64,000 nucleotides of DNA from Prochilodus magdalenae (Eukaryota; Chordata; Actinopteri; Characiformes; Prochilodontidae), in assembly GCA_024036415.1 (NCBI GenBank), contig JAMWET010001278.1:441501-505500 (forward strand), written 5' to 3'. Below, in pieces: positions 21,508-34,508 of this stretch. The notes beneath the pieces are model-generated. The model was not told where the DNA came from. It was given only the letters and a program-made list of their open reading frames with translations, and searched no databases. The position numbers were made by a program, and so were the translations under genes. Position 1 is the stretch's first letter. Every line of letters starts with the position of its first letter.

Positions 21508-24500
21508 AGGGAGGAGAGACGGAAGTGCCCCCTTTTCTCTCTGTATTACTACAGGCTTCAGTGGTTTCTCATGACTGAATAAGACATTTGCTATATTTTG
21601 ATGTTTACCAGTTTTTAACTGCAGATTTTAAGTGCATTTGGAGTTGTTCAGTCATCTCTGGCTCTTTCTATGCTCAAGTGAGTGTAGTTCTACAGTATTT
21701 CTCAGTATTTCAAGTCTTTGACTTCTTACAGTGGCTTCTCGTTCAATCAGTTGCTACGAAGACTCCTCGCATATTTCAGTGTAGGTGCATAATAATGACC
21801 ATGCCATCACTGCCTCTTCCTAACTATGTCGTGTCTCTGGCCAGGCAGGGCACATCCTGCGTTGTAGCAGTAAGAAAATGAGAAAAACATAGTATTTCTG
21901 AACTGAAGTGGAAACTGGTGGCTATTTTTGGATACAGGCAATGAAAACCCTTTTTGTTCCCATATTTAGGCAACCTTGCTTTGTCCTTTAAAAACCATGA
22001 TGGACAAGCAAAGCAGTGACACTAGGTAGTCTCTTCTTTTTGAAGTTGGCTTAACTTCAAGCCAAAAAGTGAAAAACAGCTTTGGAGTTAACAGTCATTA
22101 AATGGTCATGTGTCTGATAAGTTTTGGATGTGGATGTGAACAGCTGTCTGACCCAACAATAAGGAATCACAGAAATGATAGATGATTTGGTGTATATGAC
22201 TCAGATAAGCACTATTTATATTTGGTGTATATGACTTGATTACACTTTACAGAACAACATTGAATCTAGAAGTCTTCACCATTAAACTATTTGCACACGT
22301 AACAAGTCAGAGAACCCAAATTAAGTGTTTTCATATTAATCCATGTCTTGACCAGGCAGAAACAGGATACCTAGCGTGGGTTAAACTGTTGGCATGTAGA
22401 CTCTTGAATTAAACATTGATAGGATGAGCACAAAGAAATATGTGTAAAGAGTCATGATGATGTCTAACCCTGGTCCGGTGTAACTGACAAACAGAATGGG
22501 AATTTAAATCAAATGAGCAGTGTATGTATTGTTCAGGTTTTAGATACTATTAACAAACTCTTTTTTTTTTATTATATATATATATATTTTGTAGCAGCAG
22601 ATTTATGTAGCAACAAAAGATCCGGTTTTAAAAGCTTCAGTATCAAGACAGTGACACCCTCTTTGCTTACAGTGGACTTACTGGCCTAAGCCCTGTCCCT
22701 TAAGGGCTGTTTTTTATACACACACGCTCTGAAGACTCTTGTACTCAGTCACATAACTGCACAGGTAAAAGCCAAACCCAGTGGACAGACGTTAGAATGG
22801 AGAGCTGCAGCACAAATCCTTTCCTGCCTTGACTTTCCTCTGCCTAATCAGATTGTGTTCTACTCTGGCACAGAAAGAGATCTCTGTTTCCTGATGTCTG
22901 TGTGAAACTTAGAAGGAATGGTGGCTGAAATAGAGACTAGTGCTTTTGCAACTCTGGCATAGTTTATAAGACTACGACTTCAAGGGAGCATCAGTCTGTC
23001 TTAATGTATGTAATGGTTATTGTTTTAGAGACGTGTTTGGGTGGTTGTCTGGTGCTGCATGTCGTAGACAGGGTGTGTCTAGTGGCAGGTTATGTGGCTA
23101 TGTTCTAAGTCTTAATGGCTTAGTGTCTGCTGTGTTAATTATGCTAAGCAGGCCATGTTAAACATGCAAAGGGCTTTGAACTCAAAGCACTTAAAGGCAC
23201 TGTTATCTGGTACAATATGTCATGTCCCTTTAAATACAGATACAGGGAATTTCAGTGCACATTTTATTATTATACAGTACTTAATTATTACATTATCTTA
23301 ATGGGAGCATATGTCCTGTATGCGGTAAGGAAACACATAAATGCAAATGCCAGACCAAGCAGACTATGCCACGATTACTGAATTTCATTAGTCTGTCACA
23401 GTTGTTTTATGTGTTATAAAGGTTGAATTACTGTTTATGGAAGATGATGGTAGAATCCATTGATTGTAATGACACTATTACTAGACTATAATCTACACTT
23501 AAGCTTTTTAAATAGAAGCATTTTTAAATGAAGTTTTTAACTTGTCAGAGAACAGAAGAATACTCTTAGCTAGGCTTTTGTAGTTCTTTTTGTTGTTTTA
23601 CTTCAAACCTTCTCATGTAGATCATGATAGCAAATGGGGAACACATGTGACACAGTTAAGATAGTTGTGTTTGTCTAGAGAGTTTCTTTTTAGGTGTACA
23701 GATCAGAAAATGACACCAAAAAAAGCACAATACAAGATTGATTCACATGCTGTTGACTGGTCTGGAACGAGCGTTGTCATGCAAAGGTCTAAATGAGTAC
23801 TTATGGATGGTGGAGTGAGCATCTATTGAACGCCTTCTCTAATAGTTATGGTTACTTTGATGTTACAGTAATGTAGATGTGTCCCTTGCAGGCTATGTTA
23901 TAAGTATGACCTCATGCATCTGCATTGCTAGTCCACATTTAACAGCACAGTGGTCCCCTGCTTGCAATGTGAGCTTGGCTTTCTAGGCTGTCACCTGAAG
24001 CCTGCAGCTATCTGAACGTTGAGGAAAGAGTGAGCCAGACAGTGAGAGTGACGCTTCATGTTTCACTATCACCACTTACGGCACAAGAAAGCATTCTTAC
24101 TCTACCCTTCTATATGTGTCCCTAATCCTTCTCACTGCACCTCAACTTTGCAGTTGTTGACAAGCTGACAAGGACCATCGACCCCTAACCCAAGCCACAT
24201 TACTCACATGTGATAATGTGCTTCTTGCAAATGAAGCAAGCCTACTGCTTAGTACATGATGTTGATTGGCTAGTGCATGCACATTCCATTTGTAACATAT
24301 CTTACAAGTTCTCTTGTTTTTAAAGGACCCCTTAATACATATACACAAAGGCTGTATACATTCACAGGGTAATAACTTACCAGACTTTGGTGAAAATGAT
24401 ATCAGGTTCAGCCATGAGTGCAGTCTCTAAGGCAGTTCTTTTCTACTGTAACAGCTCTTTATTTTGTAAACAACAATCATTTGAGGTCGTTCTGTTGGAG

Positions 24501-27500
24501 CAAAAGGTTTCAACTCGTTCTAGAGGTTTCTTGACGTTTGTTCCTAGACTTGGCAAAAAACTTGCCAACTGTGAAACACTTCCTGTGGATTGGAGCGTTT
24601 ATAAAACTGTTGGAACTGTTAGATTTGGTTGTAGAAAAAATTAACAATTAGAAGACCTCAGCATGCTGGGTTATTTGCAGGCTTCATTTCTGGGCTGTTT
24701 TTGGTTCTTTCTGGTTTGATCTGTTGCTAATGAAGGACGCTTTGTGAACCACAGGACTGAAATGTCTTTTTAGTGCTTGTTTGTGTAGCATCATTGGACA
24801 TAAAAGTGAATATTATGATTGATGTGGTCCACATCTTTTATTCATGCAGTTTGGGACCGTGGTGATAAAATATGAAACTGTGGTTGTTATGAATCAGACA
24901 TATTGGAGTGAATGCAAAAGAATAGCACTAGGGGTCAGCACAACCATAGCTATAAAATGCTGTTTCTGTTCTTGAGTAACAGTGAAACGCTTATTCTGTA
25001 CATTATGTTCCCTGGCTGCACACTGGCTATGAATGTTTTAGGTTTTACCAATCCAAACCCAAGTCTGCTGTTAAAATGTTGTAATCCGGATGACCATTAC
25101 TAATTCTCCTGTAAATCAGTTTTCTAGAAAGCTTCTGGTGACATCTTTTCCTAATAAAAATAATGTATGGCCACAGTTTATTAAAAAAATATGGTTCTGT
25201 TGCTGGCCACAACATAGTAAGGTCTGGGAACGAGAGCTTTCACAGCCACGTCTGTGAAAGCCGATTTATCTTTCTTTCATTCTTTTCATGACTTTGCTGC
25301 TCCATTCACGCACCTCTAGTCCGCATATTATTGTTCATTAAGAAGCGATGTAACCAGTGTAACAGAGAATACTGTAATAGCTTTAGCATAAAAAAATCGT
25401 ATTGATTTAAAAAGATCACTTTGGCTAATATCGTTAGTTAAAGCAAGCTTTTACCGTCCTGCAATTCTGTACCAATTACACATCACTGTACCACAGTTGT
25501 GTTGCTCCCATGCACCAGGGGGCACCAGACACCAGAAGTTGACGCTAATCTGAAGTGACATTTGCCTTCTATAAATAGGCACTGCCGCTAGGTAAAGACT
25601 ATTGGCCTGTTTTTTCCTTACCCAGCTGCATTTAGATTGAACAAGCTTTAGGTTGCTCTGTTCTTTTAACACTGTGTTCTACTGCAAAAGAAACGTTGGC
25701 TCATTTCACTGCTGTGGGTTTGAAACCGCCTCATCTGGTATGTGATCTCTGGGGACTTTGGCATGCAAAATAACAAAAAGGTGTCTTACGGCTTTCATTT
25801 CATCTCCCTCTCCATCTTCAAACCCTACTTGAAGTTAATTCTGCTCTACAGCCCTGGAACAGCATACACTCCCTTTCAAGCTGCAGCTCAGTCAGCTGTG
25901 TGGGTACATAGCCGAGACATGTGTGAGCCGGAAGGCGCTTTAAGTTGGGGGTGCGGAAATTTTAAACAGCATAGAATGATTTGATTCTTGAACTTATTCA
26001 GAGTTTACATCAAACACAATGTAGGGGGCAAAATGCTACAATACATACCTACAAAGTAGTGTGAAAATACAGGAACATGGAGCCTGAAGCAAATTCTCTA
26101 AGCAGTAAGACAGAACCTGTACACTGGGGCTGGTCACTTTCATGTGATAGTAGAAGACCTACCTACTGCCCCCCAGCTCAGAGCATTCATATACATATAA
26201 TACTTGTGCAGGTCATTAAGCTAACTTTATTTGCAATGAAAGTGTGTTTACTACCACAGCCGCTGAGCCTGTGGACCTTCTTAACTTTATTTAAAATGAA
26301 CTTGGTGACAACCTAACAGATTGATATTTTACAATTGTAACTGATTGTGTTATGACCTGTCTCACACAGTTAGATTGAACACTGAAGTGCACACTAAGCG
26401 GGAGAAACATTAGTTGATAAAAACAGCATTTATTAAGTTAGATAAAATTATATTATGCTGGTTTGGTGCTCAGAAGTGGCCTACAGACTTTCCCCATTTA
26501 ATACTCAACCTGCATGTGTTTTTAGCACCGCCAAAGACATTACAAAGAGGGGTGCGATCACTGGTTCAAATATGAATGGGAAAGTTTGTAGCACTCAACA
26601 TTGTGACATTTACAAAAAAAGTCCCGTCCTTCAAGAAATGAAGCAGCTTGCTGGTTACACCATAAGCAAAGCTGATATTGTTTTGCTGGTGGGGAAAGTC
26701 CTTCCTCTCTGTGGAGATCTACGCAAGTACAAAAGTCACTGTGCTTTGCAGCCAAATGCTACAAATCATTTATGAGGTTTTGGTTTGATTTTATCAGTGG
26801 TTTCAAATATGTTTTAAGACTGTCTTGTATTGCCGGAAATAATTTCCCCTGGGTGTTGCAAAGATGGCGGCTGAGAATGTGTGTGTGAATGGACAGGAAG
26901 GTGAACCTTCTGTTTTTTGAAATGCTCCCCCTCATTCTCCACACCTCACTAGTGTTTGAAGTTGCTCTTCTTCATACGAAACATGGGATCTGTGTACTTT
27001 AGCTGAGCTCTGTTTTATTTTAGAAGCAGACGGTTATATAAGGTCCCTAAAAAAGGCCTCCTTTTAAAGTTCAGGAAGTGAAATATAGATGCCCTGTGGC
27101 GTGCTATAGTTCTCTTGTGAAAAGTAAAAGTGACAGCGAGAGGGATTACATTTGCACATATTTGAATAACCCAACAAATGAGGATCTATCTGCACAACAA
27201 GGCTCCCAGTTTGAGGGTCTGAGCACAGAGGCTGAACGCCACACTCATTCTCAGCATCGCCTGTCCTGTTCATGGGCTGGGAGGTCACAGGGGGTCGTGG
27301 TTATAAAAAGCCTGACCCCTGATGAGATGCATTATACATGAGGGATGGATCCCTCCAGGAGCTGCAGGATGGAGAGGACAACTGCTGCTCTGGAGGACAA
27401 AATAGGCCTGGGAGTGAGATTCCGGAGCTGGATGTGTGGGGAGGAGGGATGTATTGGAGCTGCTAAATGTATAGGAACATGAAATATTTAGGAATGTATA

Positions 27501-27915
27501 AGAACTTGATATGTTTACAGGACACAAAGGCACATTTTTACTTTTGTGAAGTGTTTATAATGTTTTTATTGTTGTATTTCTTTCTGGACCTGTATAATAC
27601 TTTTTTTTATAGTTGTGTGTTTGCATAAACAGTCTTATGCAAAAACGCTTGAATACGCCTGGTCAAACAACCCAAAATAGCTAAAAATAACAAACTAAAT
27701 TAATTAATTAATAAATAACATTTAGTTTGTACAAATTTTAGTATACACTTTAATTGCTGGAGCAGATCTAACAGATCTTAAAAATAAAACATACAATATT
27801 AAATGTTCTAACCCTTTTACACAGGCTATATTTCATTATTTTGTTTGTATGGCAAATTCAGCAAATAAACAGTAATTGTGTGTTAATTTATTACATATCT
27901 ATTTTTTGTCATTTG
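21508..27915. other. Region 3' of ormdl3, no further gene seen
   Basis: The first few kilobases may contain an extended ormdl3 3' UTR. A 17-bp direct repeat (ATTTGGTGTATATGACT) occurs at 22185-22201 and 22220-22236. Short open frames through the region lack recognisable domains or splice context. Confidence 0.5.
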
Positions 27916-27917
27916 TA

Positions 27918-28222
27918 CAGTACCAGTCAAAGTGGACATGACTACTTCTCTTTTTTTTAAAAGTTTTTTTCTTATTTTTAACTTAATGTTTTGCCATATG
28001 ATAAAGGTGAAGATATCAAACTGTAAAATAGTTCATAAAATATATATTAGAGGAGGTGATATGACTAAAATGTAATATTATGATACATCAAGAGTATATG
28101 TGGTATATCAGGATATGTATTTTTTCTTACAGTTGGAACTGTTAAGCATAAACTTGTAGAGTCTTTAAGATAACCAAAAACATTCATTAAACTGGATGTG
28201 TCTAAGCTTTTGACTGGTACTG
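27918..28222. mobile_element. Tc1/mariner-type MITE with TA target duplication
   Basis: The ends are inverted repeats: CAGTACCAGTCAAA at the left and TTTTGACTGGTACTG at the right. Both are flanked by TA (27916-27917 and 28223-28224). About 305 bp, AT-rich, with no transposase. Perfect 14-bp termini with TA flanks are characteristic of non-autonomous Tc1/mariner elements. Confidence 0.85.
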
Positions 28223-28223
28223 T

Positions 28224-30943
28224 ATGTTGCTACTATGAGAAAGTAAAAATGCTGATGCATATCTGACTTAGAAATCAGAAGTATGGAAAACAGGTCTAGT
28301 GACAATGTGTGAAACACAGGGGCCCTTTTTAATTTCCTAAATGTCTCAAATTCGAAATTCTGGGGATTCCTGGAACCTTATGTGACGTTGTGCTGTCTAT
28401 TAGGGAAAAATAGATGCTTGATCACAAATTGAGCGAGAGGCCACTCTTTGGCTTCTCCACCCATAAACAAGCTTTTGCCACTGGTATTTTTAATTAAGTA
28501 GACATGGCACTGGTCAGCCTCAGGGAGGCACTGTAACAGACTGCTTTTTCCTTCCTTACAGATCCTTCATAGCCTGGCAACTGTAGCTATGCCAAATGCC
28601 CTAACTATGTACCTTTTTTGTTTTTACAATACGCTGTAGCATATTTACAAATCTGAAAACTTGTCTAATGTTAAAAATAACATGTAAAAGCTTCTTACTG
28701 TCTTTTACATAGAAATCCAGAAGTGCTCTGACACACCACAAGATACAGCTTTAAAGAGAATATTTGAAATAATTAGTTATGCATACGCTTTTATATACAC
28801 ATTCACTTTGTTCCAGCCAAATGTGGTATTTAATGAGATTTTTACAAACCCTGCCATGTGGTTTTGATTGACAATCCTTTAATAGAAACATTTTGCTTTT
28901 GTTCACAGCTCCACATAGACCACATTAGCCCACACACAGCGATCGTGGTAAACCAGTCAAGACATCACTTTACTTGCCAGGCTGTGGACAATGATGAATT
29001 AATTTAATATCAGCTTGATGAGAAGCATTGCCACTGGCATGCACCACGAGGTCTGAATTTAATAACATGATATCAAAGGGGGCCTATCATATAATCACAT
29101 GAATATTCGCATGCAATTCATTTCGGTGTTATTCGGGTCCATTATTCTCATCACTTTATAACCTTGATGAGAGTTTTAGACACTCACACAGGATATTGTG
29201 GCTTATGTCCTTTGAAAAAAGCAATTAGCAGGCCTTTGATAACCACAGTGATAACCTTTCCTTAAGAGTGCATTACAGGCTAATTGGCATTCTGTGCATC
29301 AGGGATTAGATGTTACAGCAACACCGACACTTATTCGAGTGTTAGGAATCAGTTTGTCATAGCTAATGTGCATTTCAGCTCTTCAGGTGCCACTAATGCA
29401 CAGTTTTTTCCACTCTAAATGACTGTGGTCAGCACACACACACGCTCTCTTGCACGTGTGTCATTCTGAGAGTCTGTAAAAGCAGCAGAATGTGTGTGTG
29501 CTGACAGGTTGTGTTCTGACACATGTTCTCTCCATGTTGCTACACTCTTCTCTGATGGTAATTACCCTCTGGGGGAGCCCCAGGGCTCTGCTTAAGAGAC
29601 TGCATGAGTCCTACATGTAATTAGATTGATTTTCTGTGCAATTAGTGGCAGAATAAGTGGACTAGCGTAGAGGACCAGGACGTCTTAGTGCTGTTTTTCT
29701 GGGCTTGCATGGTGCCGTTGGTGGTGCAGTAACATCTGCCTGACCTCTCTATCCTTTCCCTCCTGGACACAGTCCAGAATGTCCTCCAGGGTCCCTGTCG
29801 CTGGAACCTGCCCAGTCTATGCTCAATTAGACCGCCCTCTAGAGGTTTGAGTGAGAGAATTCATCAGCTTTGTCTAGTCAACTGCAGCAAAAGGAGGTCA
29901 ATGTCGACTTAAATGTCTTAATAGCTGTTAAGCGTATTGCAGTTCTGAAAATTCCCTGAATGTTTTGCTTGTTTATTCCAGTTTGAGCTGCTTTAATTTG
30001 CTGCATAATACACTTTCATTTTAAAAAAGAAAAGTAAAAATGTTTTTCCTAGCAGCTGTTGCTATGCTGGACAAGCATCGAAAACCAGGGGTGAAAATCC
30101 AAAACATTGGTTGACGCTGCATACCAAACTAAATACGGCTGTAACGAGTAGTTGTAGAGTGTATTTAGTTTCAGACAATTCAGTTACTAAAACTGGACAG
30201 CTGTTTTGTACAGAGTGGCTACATAATGTTTCAGTTTTCAGTTAAAAATACTACAAGCTGTAGTAAGTTACATTATCACATTGGCACAGGTTTGCACATG
30301 GATGGTAGGGACATGTCACTACCAATATTTGAGCAAGCATGTTTGCGTTACCTTTGGAGTAAAGCCATAATAGATAATTCTGCTGTGCCCTCCCAGTAGC
30401 TACATCTCCAAGATGACTCATTTAGACAGGCTAATGTTTGATTAGCTAAAAGCGAGGGGGCTGATATCGTGCAAATATCGTACCTACTGCAAGACACAGA
30501 GGAGGCAAGAGCTGATCAGAGTGCTGTTTTACAATGGTAAGTTATCAGGGTTATCAGTCCGAGGGCTATCTCAAGCATGGACAAACATTTCTTCACTGCA
30601 CAGCAGATGTATGCTATTTTGTCCATGTCAGCACAGTTTGTGCTTTGCAGATATCATGCTTGCAAAAATCGGAAAAGGCTGCAGTTGGCTTCTTATTCAC
30701 CAGCTTTTTAATATTCTGGTCTACCTGAAAACACTGCAATATGAATATATCACTGACAGAGGGCAATATTGAACTGATTCACAAAATCAATCCAAAATAT
30801 GATAGTTGATGGGTCGATGACACAAACCTTAGCTCTTGCATTATGATCTTAAGAACTCAACTGGCTGAACCGTCTAATTGCCTCTCCTGTCGCCAGGACA
30901 CCTTTAAATGCCACAGCCATTTGTGGCCAGGAATCTTTGGGTG
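28224..30943. other. Mostly unique non-coding DNA
   Basis: No exon recognised. 28515-28600 contains a small dispersed repeat (AGCCTGGCAACTGTAGCTAT) seen again near 59368. The block 28910-29420 is repeat-free with many homeodomain-like TAAT/ATTA cores and looks like a conserved non-coding element. Confidence 0.45.
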
Positions 30944-31779
30944 CAGAGTTGGGGACAAGTAACAAGTAAGACTCGGGTCCATTTCAAGTTCACTCAAGTT
31001 CATTTGTTTTCTTAAATTAAAGCCAAACACTAGTGCAAGTACAAATGCAAAGCATTTTGAAATTATTAAGCTAAAATTTGCTCAGCACTAAAATGAGCTA
31101 GTTTGCATCATATGTAGATAACAACAGAAAGCAAAACAACAAAGCCAAACACGGTTTACAGAAAAGACTGCAAAAAGATGATGAACGTTCAAAGCTGAGA
31201 CGAAAGATCTAAGGTGGAAGAAACATAGAGAAATGTCTGACTGCATACGGGACTCTACACAGCCAGTTATTTTTTATGTGAAAAGGTTTTTTCCCTGTCA
31301 TTAGTTTGATATAGGCCTACAGCAACAACATCATATGTCTGTTACTCTGCTTATGCCCTAACTTTCTGTTCCACCTTAACTGCCTGGGTCATTTAGGGTG
31401 GAATGACTAATTTAAATATAAAGCTGGCAACTAAAACTTCAGCTTCAGCTCTGTGTGCTCATTTTAATTGCAGTAAATGTTATTATTATAAGTAGTTAGT
31501 AATATTATTATTACCATGAGTTAATGGTCATTTGACCTGGTAAGTTTCTCTGTGAGAATGGAGTCTGAGTGAGGGCTTGAGTTCCTGAACCAGACAAGCA
31601 TAAGAACTTGAAGATGTCCAGTTTACAGCAGGAAACATCCATTTGCCTAAAAATTAACTGATTGGGTAGAGTTCTGGCTGCAGCCAGGCACCTCTCCATG
31701 TCCCACTTTGAGTCTCAAGTCTTTCCGAGCCATATGGCTCAAGTCCAAATTCAAGTGATCTGATCTGTTCACACCTCTG
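30944..31779. mobile_element. Possible hAT-like non-autonomous element
   Basis: The left end CAGAGTTGGGGAC and the reverse complement of the right end, CAGAGGTGTGAAC, resemble the CAGAGGTG-type termini of hAT transposons. Subterminal AAGTC/GACTT-rich sequence is present at both ends. I see no clear 8-bp target duplication and no transposase, so this is tentative. Confidence 0.4.
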
Positions 31780-33089
31780 TCTTGTATGGGTAGTATGGTT
31801 CTTCCTATCCCCTGTCCCTCAGTACCATGCTAGCTAGTGTGAGTGTCTGGTAGCAGATGTGACGGAATTGGCGGTTCTCCTTCAAGCGTGTTTAGCTGTC
31901 CAGTGCTGTTGTGTTAAGTTTGAACAGGTGCAGGGTTGTGCCACATGTCTTTAGCCTTCACTGTCTCAGCTTGGGAGCGTTGTATGATGGAAAGGTTTTG
32001 TTCTCATTAGGTGAATGAAATTTTGGCAACAGTTGTTAGTTAGATTGACGGGTCAGTGCCTGAGGTACACAGCGGATATCTGCAGTTAGTGGTGTAATTG
32101 CACAGGTGTTTGCATTGTGCCCTTCAACACTGAAGGATCATTGTACTTGTAAATGGAGACAAAAGGTGCCCATGTTTTATGGGCCGTAATGAAAAAACTG
32201 ACTGCTACTGTAAGACTCATATGAAATTCAAGGTGAGGTTAGTGAAACAGCGCTTAAGGCCATGATGCCCCATGCACAGTGACCTCATCCATCTCTGGAA
32301 CACAGAAAGCTGGAAAGCACGGCACTTTTTATTGGGGTTAACCCTGCTCTGCTGCCCTTCATGTCTGTGTCTGACCAGAATGGAGAATTTGAATAATTAA
32401 TCTCGGGGGCAGCATGAGCAGAAAGAGATGTATGTGGCTCTGAAAGTCACCCAGGATGAATCCTCCATGATGATGAATTATAGAGGGCAACGTGAAGGGT
32501 TTTATGGCGACCCATGGGAACCGGCACATCATGCTCTGACTGAATGCTCTGGAGGTGCAACGCAATTATTCAGTGTGTTTTTGCTCCGTCCGCATGCTCC
32601 ACTGCTCACCTAATTTCACCCACAGTGTCCTGTTTCTTCCCAGCCCGGATTACTGCCACAGGATCAGGCACTACAGTGCATCTTGAACACAATCATGCAT
32701 GAACAGAGTTGGTGTATAAGCCTGTGGAAGGGGTGTGTATGTAAAGAGCGTTTGGTAAAGTGAGTAGATTGGGCATCTATCTGATGCATTAGAACTGAAC
32801 AAAACAGTGGCGGCAGAGTCACTAAAAAGTTGCTATATGTACTACAAGGTCTTACTTTATGTTTTTTTAATTTTTAATTAAACACAGACTGTCTTTTAAT
32901 GTCTGTGTTTAATCCAACACAGCTCAAAACGTTATGTGGATTAGGGGTTGCACTTTAGCTGTTCAGAAAAAGCGGAGAGTTATGTAGTAAAAGTGCAAAA
33001 AGTGACTTTAGAAATTGGTGACAAAGCCAGACTCCACAGGTCGGTAGAGCATGATGTGCCTTTTCTATCGAGCCCTAGATTGCCTTGGT
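31780..33089. other. Non-coding stretch with one hairpin
   Basis: No coding exon. A perfect 13-bp inverted repeat (ATTAAACACAGAC / GTCTGTGTTTAAT) with an 11-base loop lies at 32877-32913. The block 32350-32640 is repeat-free and may be a conserved non-coding element. Confidence 0.5.
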
Positions 33090-33273
33090 ATGCAGGGTCA
33101 ACCAGAAGAAGGATGGATTCCCCAGTTCCTTTCCTCTAGCTCTGAGGGGAGTTTTTTCCTTGGCACTGTCACCCTTGGCTCGCTTGGCTTGGACCCAGAT
33201 TCTTTGTACAGCTGCTTTGTGACAACATCTGTTGCAAAAGGCGTTATTATAAATAAACCTTGACTTGACTTGG
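33090..33273 (+). mobile_element. L2-type LINE 3' end
   Basis: It contains GAGTTTTTTCCTTGGCACTG, a CTGCTTTGTGACAACATCTG block, a GTTATTATAAATAAA segment and a short TTGACTTGACTTG tail. This is the same order as the better-preserved copy at 59.15-59.31 kb. Only the 3' untranslated part is present, as is usual for 5'-truncated LINE copies. Confidence 0.75.
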
Positions 33274-34466
33274 ATCGCATTGCTAGCCTTCGGGGAACCG
33301 GAGATGCAGACCCTGAAATCACCAGGCTTCTCACCTGTTGTCTTCTCGCTTAGGCGTCCATGCTGCTAATCTTATAATCACTTGATCAGAGACAGAGAAG
33401 ACATCAAACATAAAGCATTGTAACTGAACAGTAACGTTGACTACTCTGTGTAGCCTTTAATGTGAATTGTAATTTGCTTACCACGAACATATTACCAGAA
33501 TGTTTAATCACAGAAGTACTTTTCTCCTTGTTTTTGACATTTATTGCTCAAACTGAAGGCCTCGCTCTAATGAGACCAGTTCCCAATGGCAAAGCACAGC
33601 TACATTTATTCAAGTGATCTTATTCCTTGTGCCATTCAACTTAAAAACTAAGTGGATATCACCAAAGTCATGAATGCAGCATTTTAATTGTTTAATTCTA
33701 TGTAAATTAACTCTGTAATCATGTGCTAAAATAGATCGTTTGTCCTCAAACAGTTAAAGGTGATTCATTGTTACTTTTGATCAGGTCAGAAGAGTGCTGT
33801 TTGTTTTTGTTCTGTGTACAATTTCTAATCTTTGATCTGTGGTGGCATTAAAGAGTTGAGTACTGGTACTGCTGGCAAGCCACTGTCACCCTGTTACCCA
33901 TAACCCCTGCTGTTTCTGTGGGCAGCCAAGCAGAGCCACGAGTCCTGAACACAAGGCTAGTCTTTGCTGTCAGGAATCAGTATTTTCTGGAGGATTCATT
34001 ATTTATTTGTTCTTTTATTCTCTGGTGTTGCATCTTTTTCTTTGATACGGTGGATGGCTCCTTTAGAGAGTCAATAGATCAGGGGCAAGACTGTTGTTTT
34101 CTGGCAGAGAGAACTCACTCACCTTGAAAGAGAGCAAGCTTGTCTTTGTGGTGACCTAGTCTACCCTGCATTCAAAGCCTCTCTGGACTGCCCTCCATGC
34201 ATGAGGCACATAAAGTCATAGGTGAACTTTTTGAGGAGAAGCAAGGTCTAAAAGCAAAGTCATTGCCAAACCATAGTACAATCTTAATTTTAGACATTCT
34301 TACGGCGTGACACTTTTTGGTGCATGCTCCAAACTATGACCATTGAATGATTATACAGAGCACGTTCATTATAGTTACTCTCCCTATAGGTTCTGGTCAT
34401 TCCACAGATCTACACAGACCCTAATGATGGTACTTATAGACATACACACAGTGATACAATTGGTGA

Positions 34467-34508
<42 letters not shown>

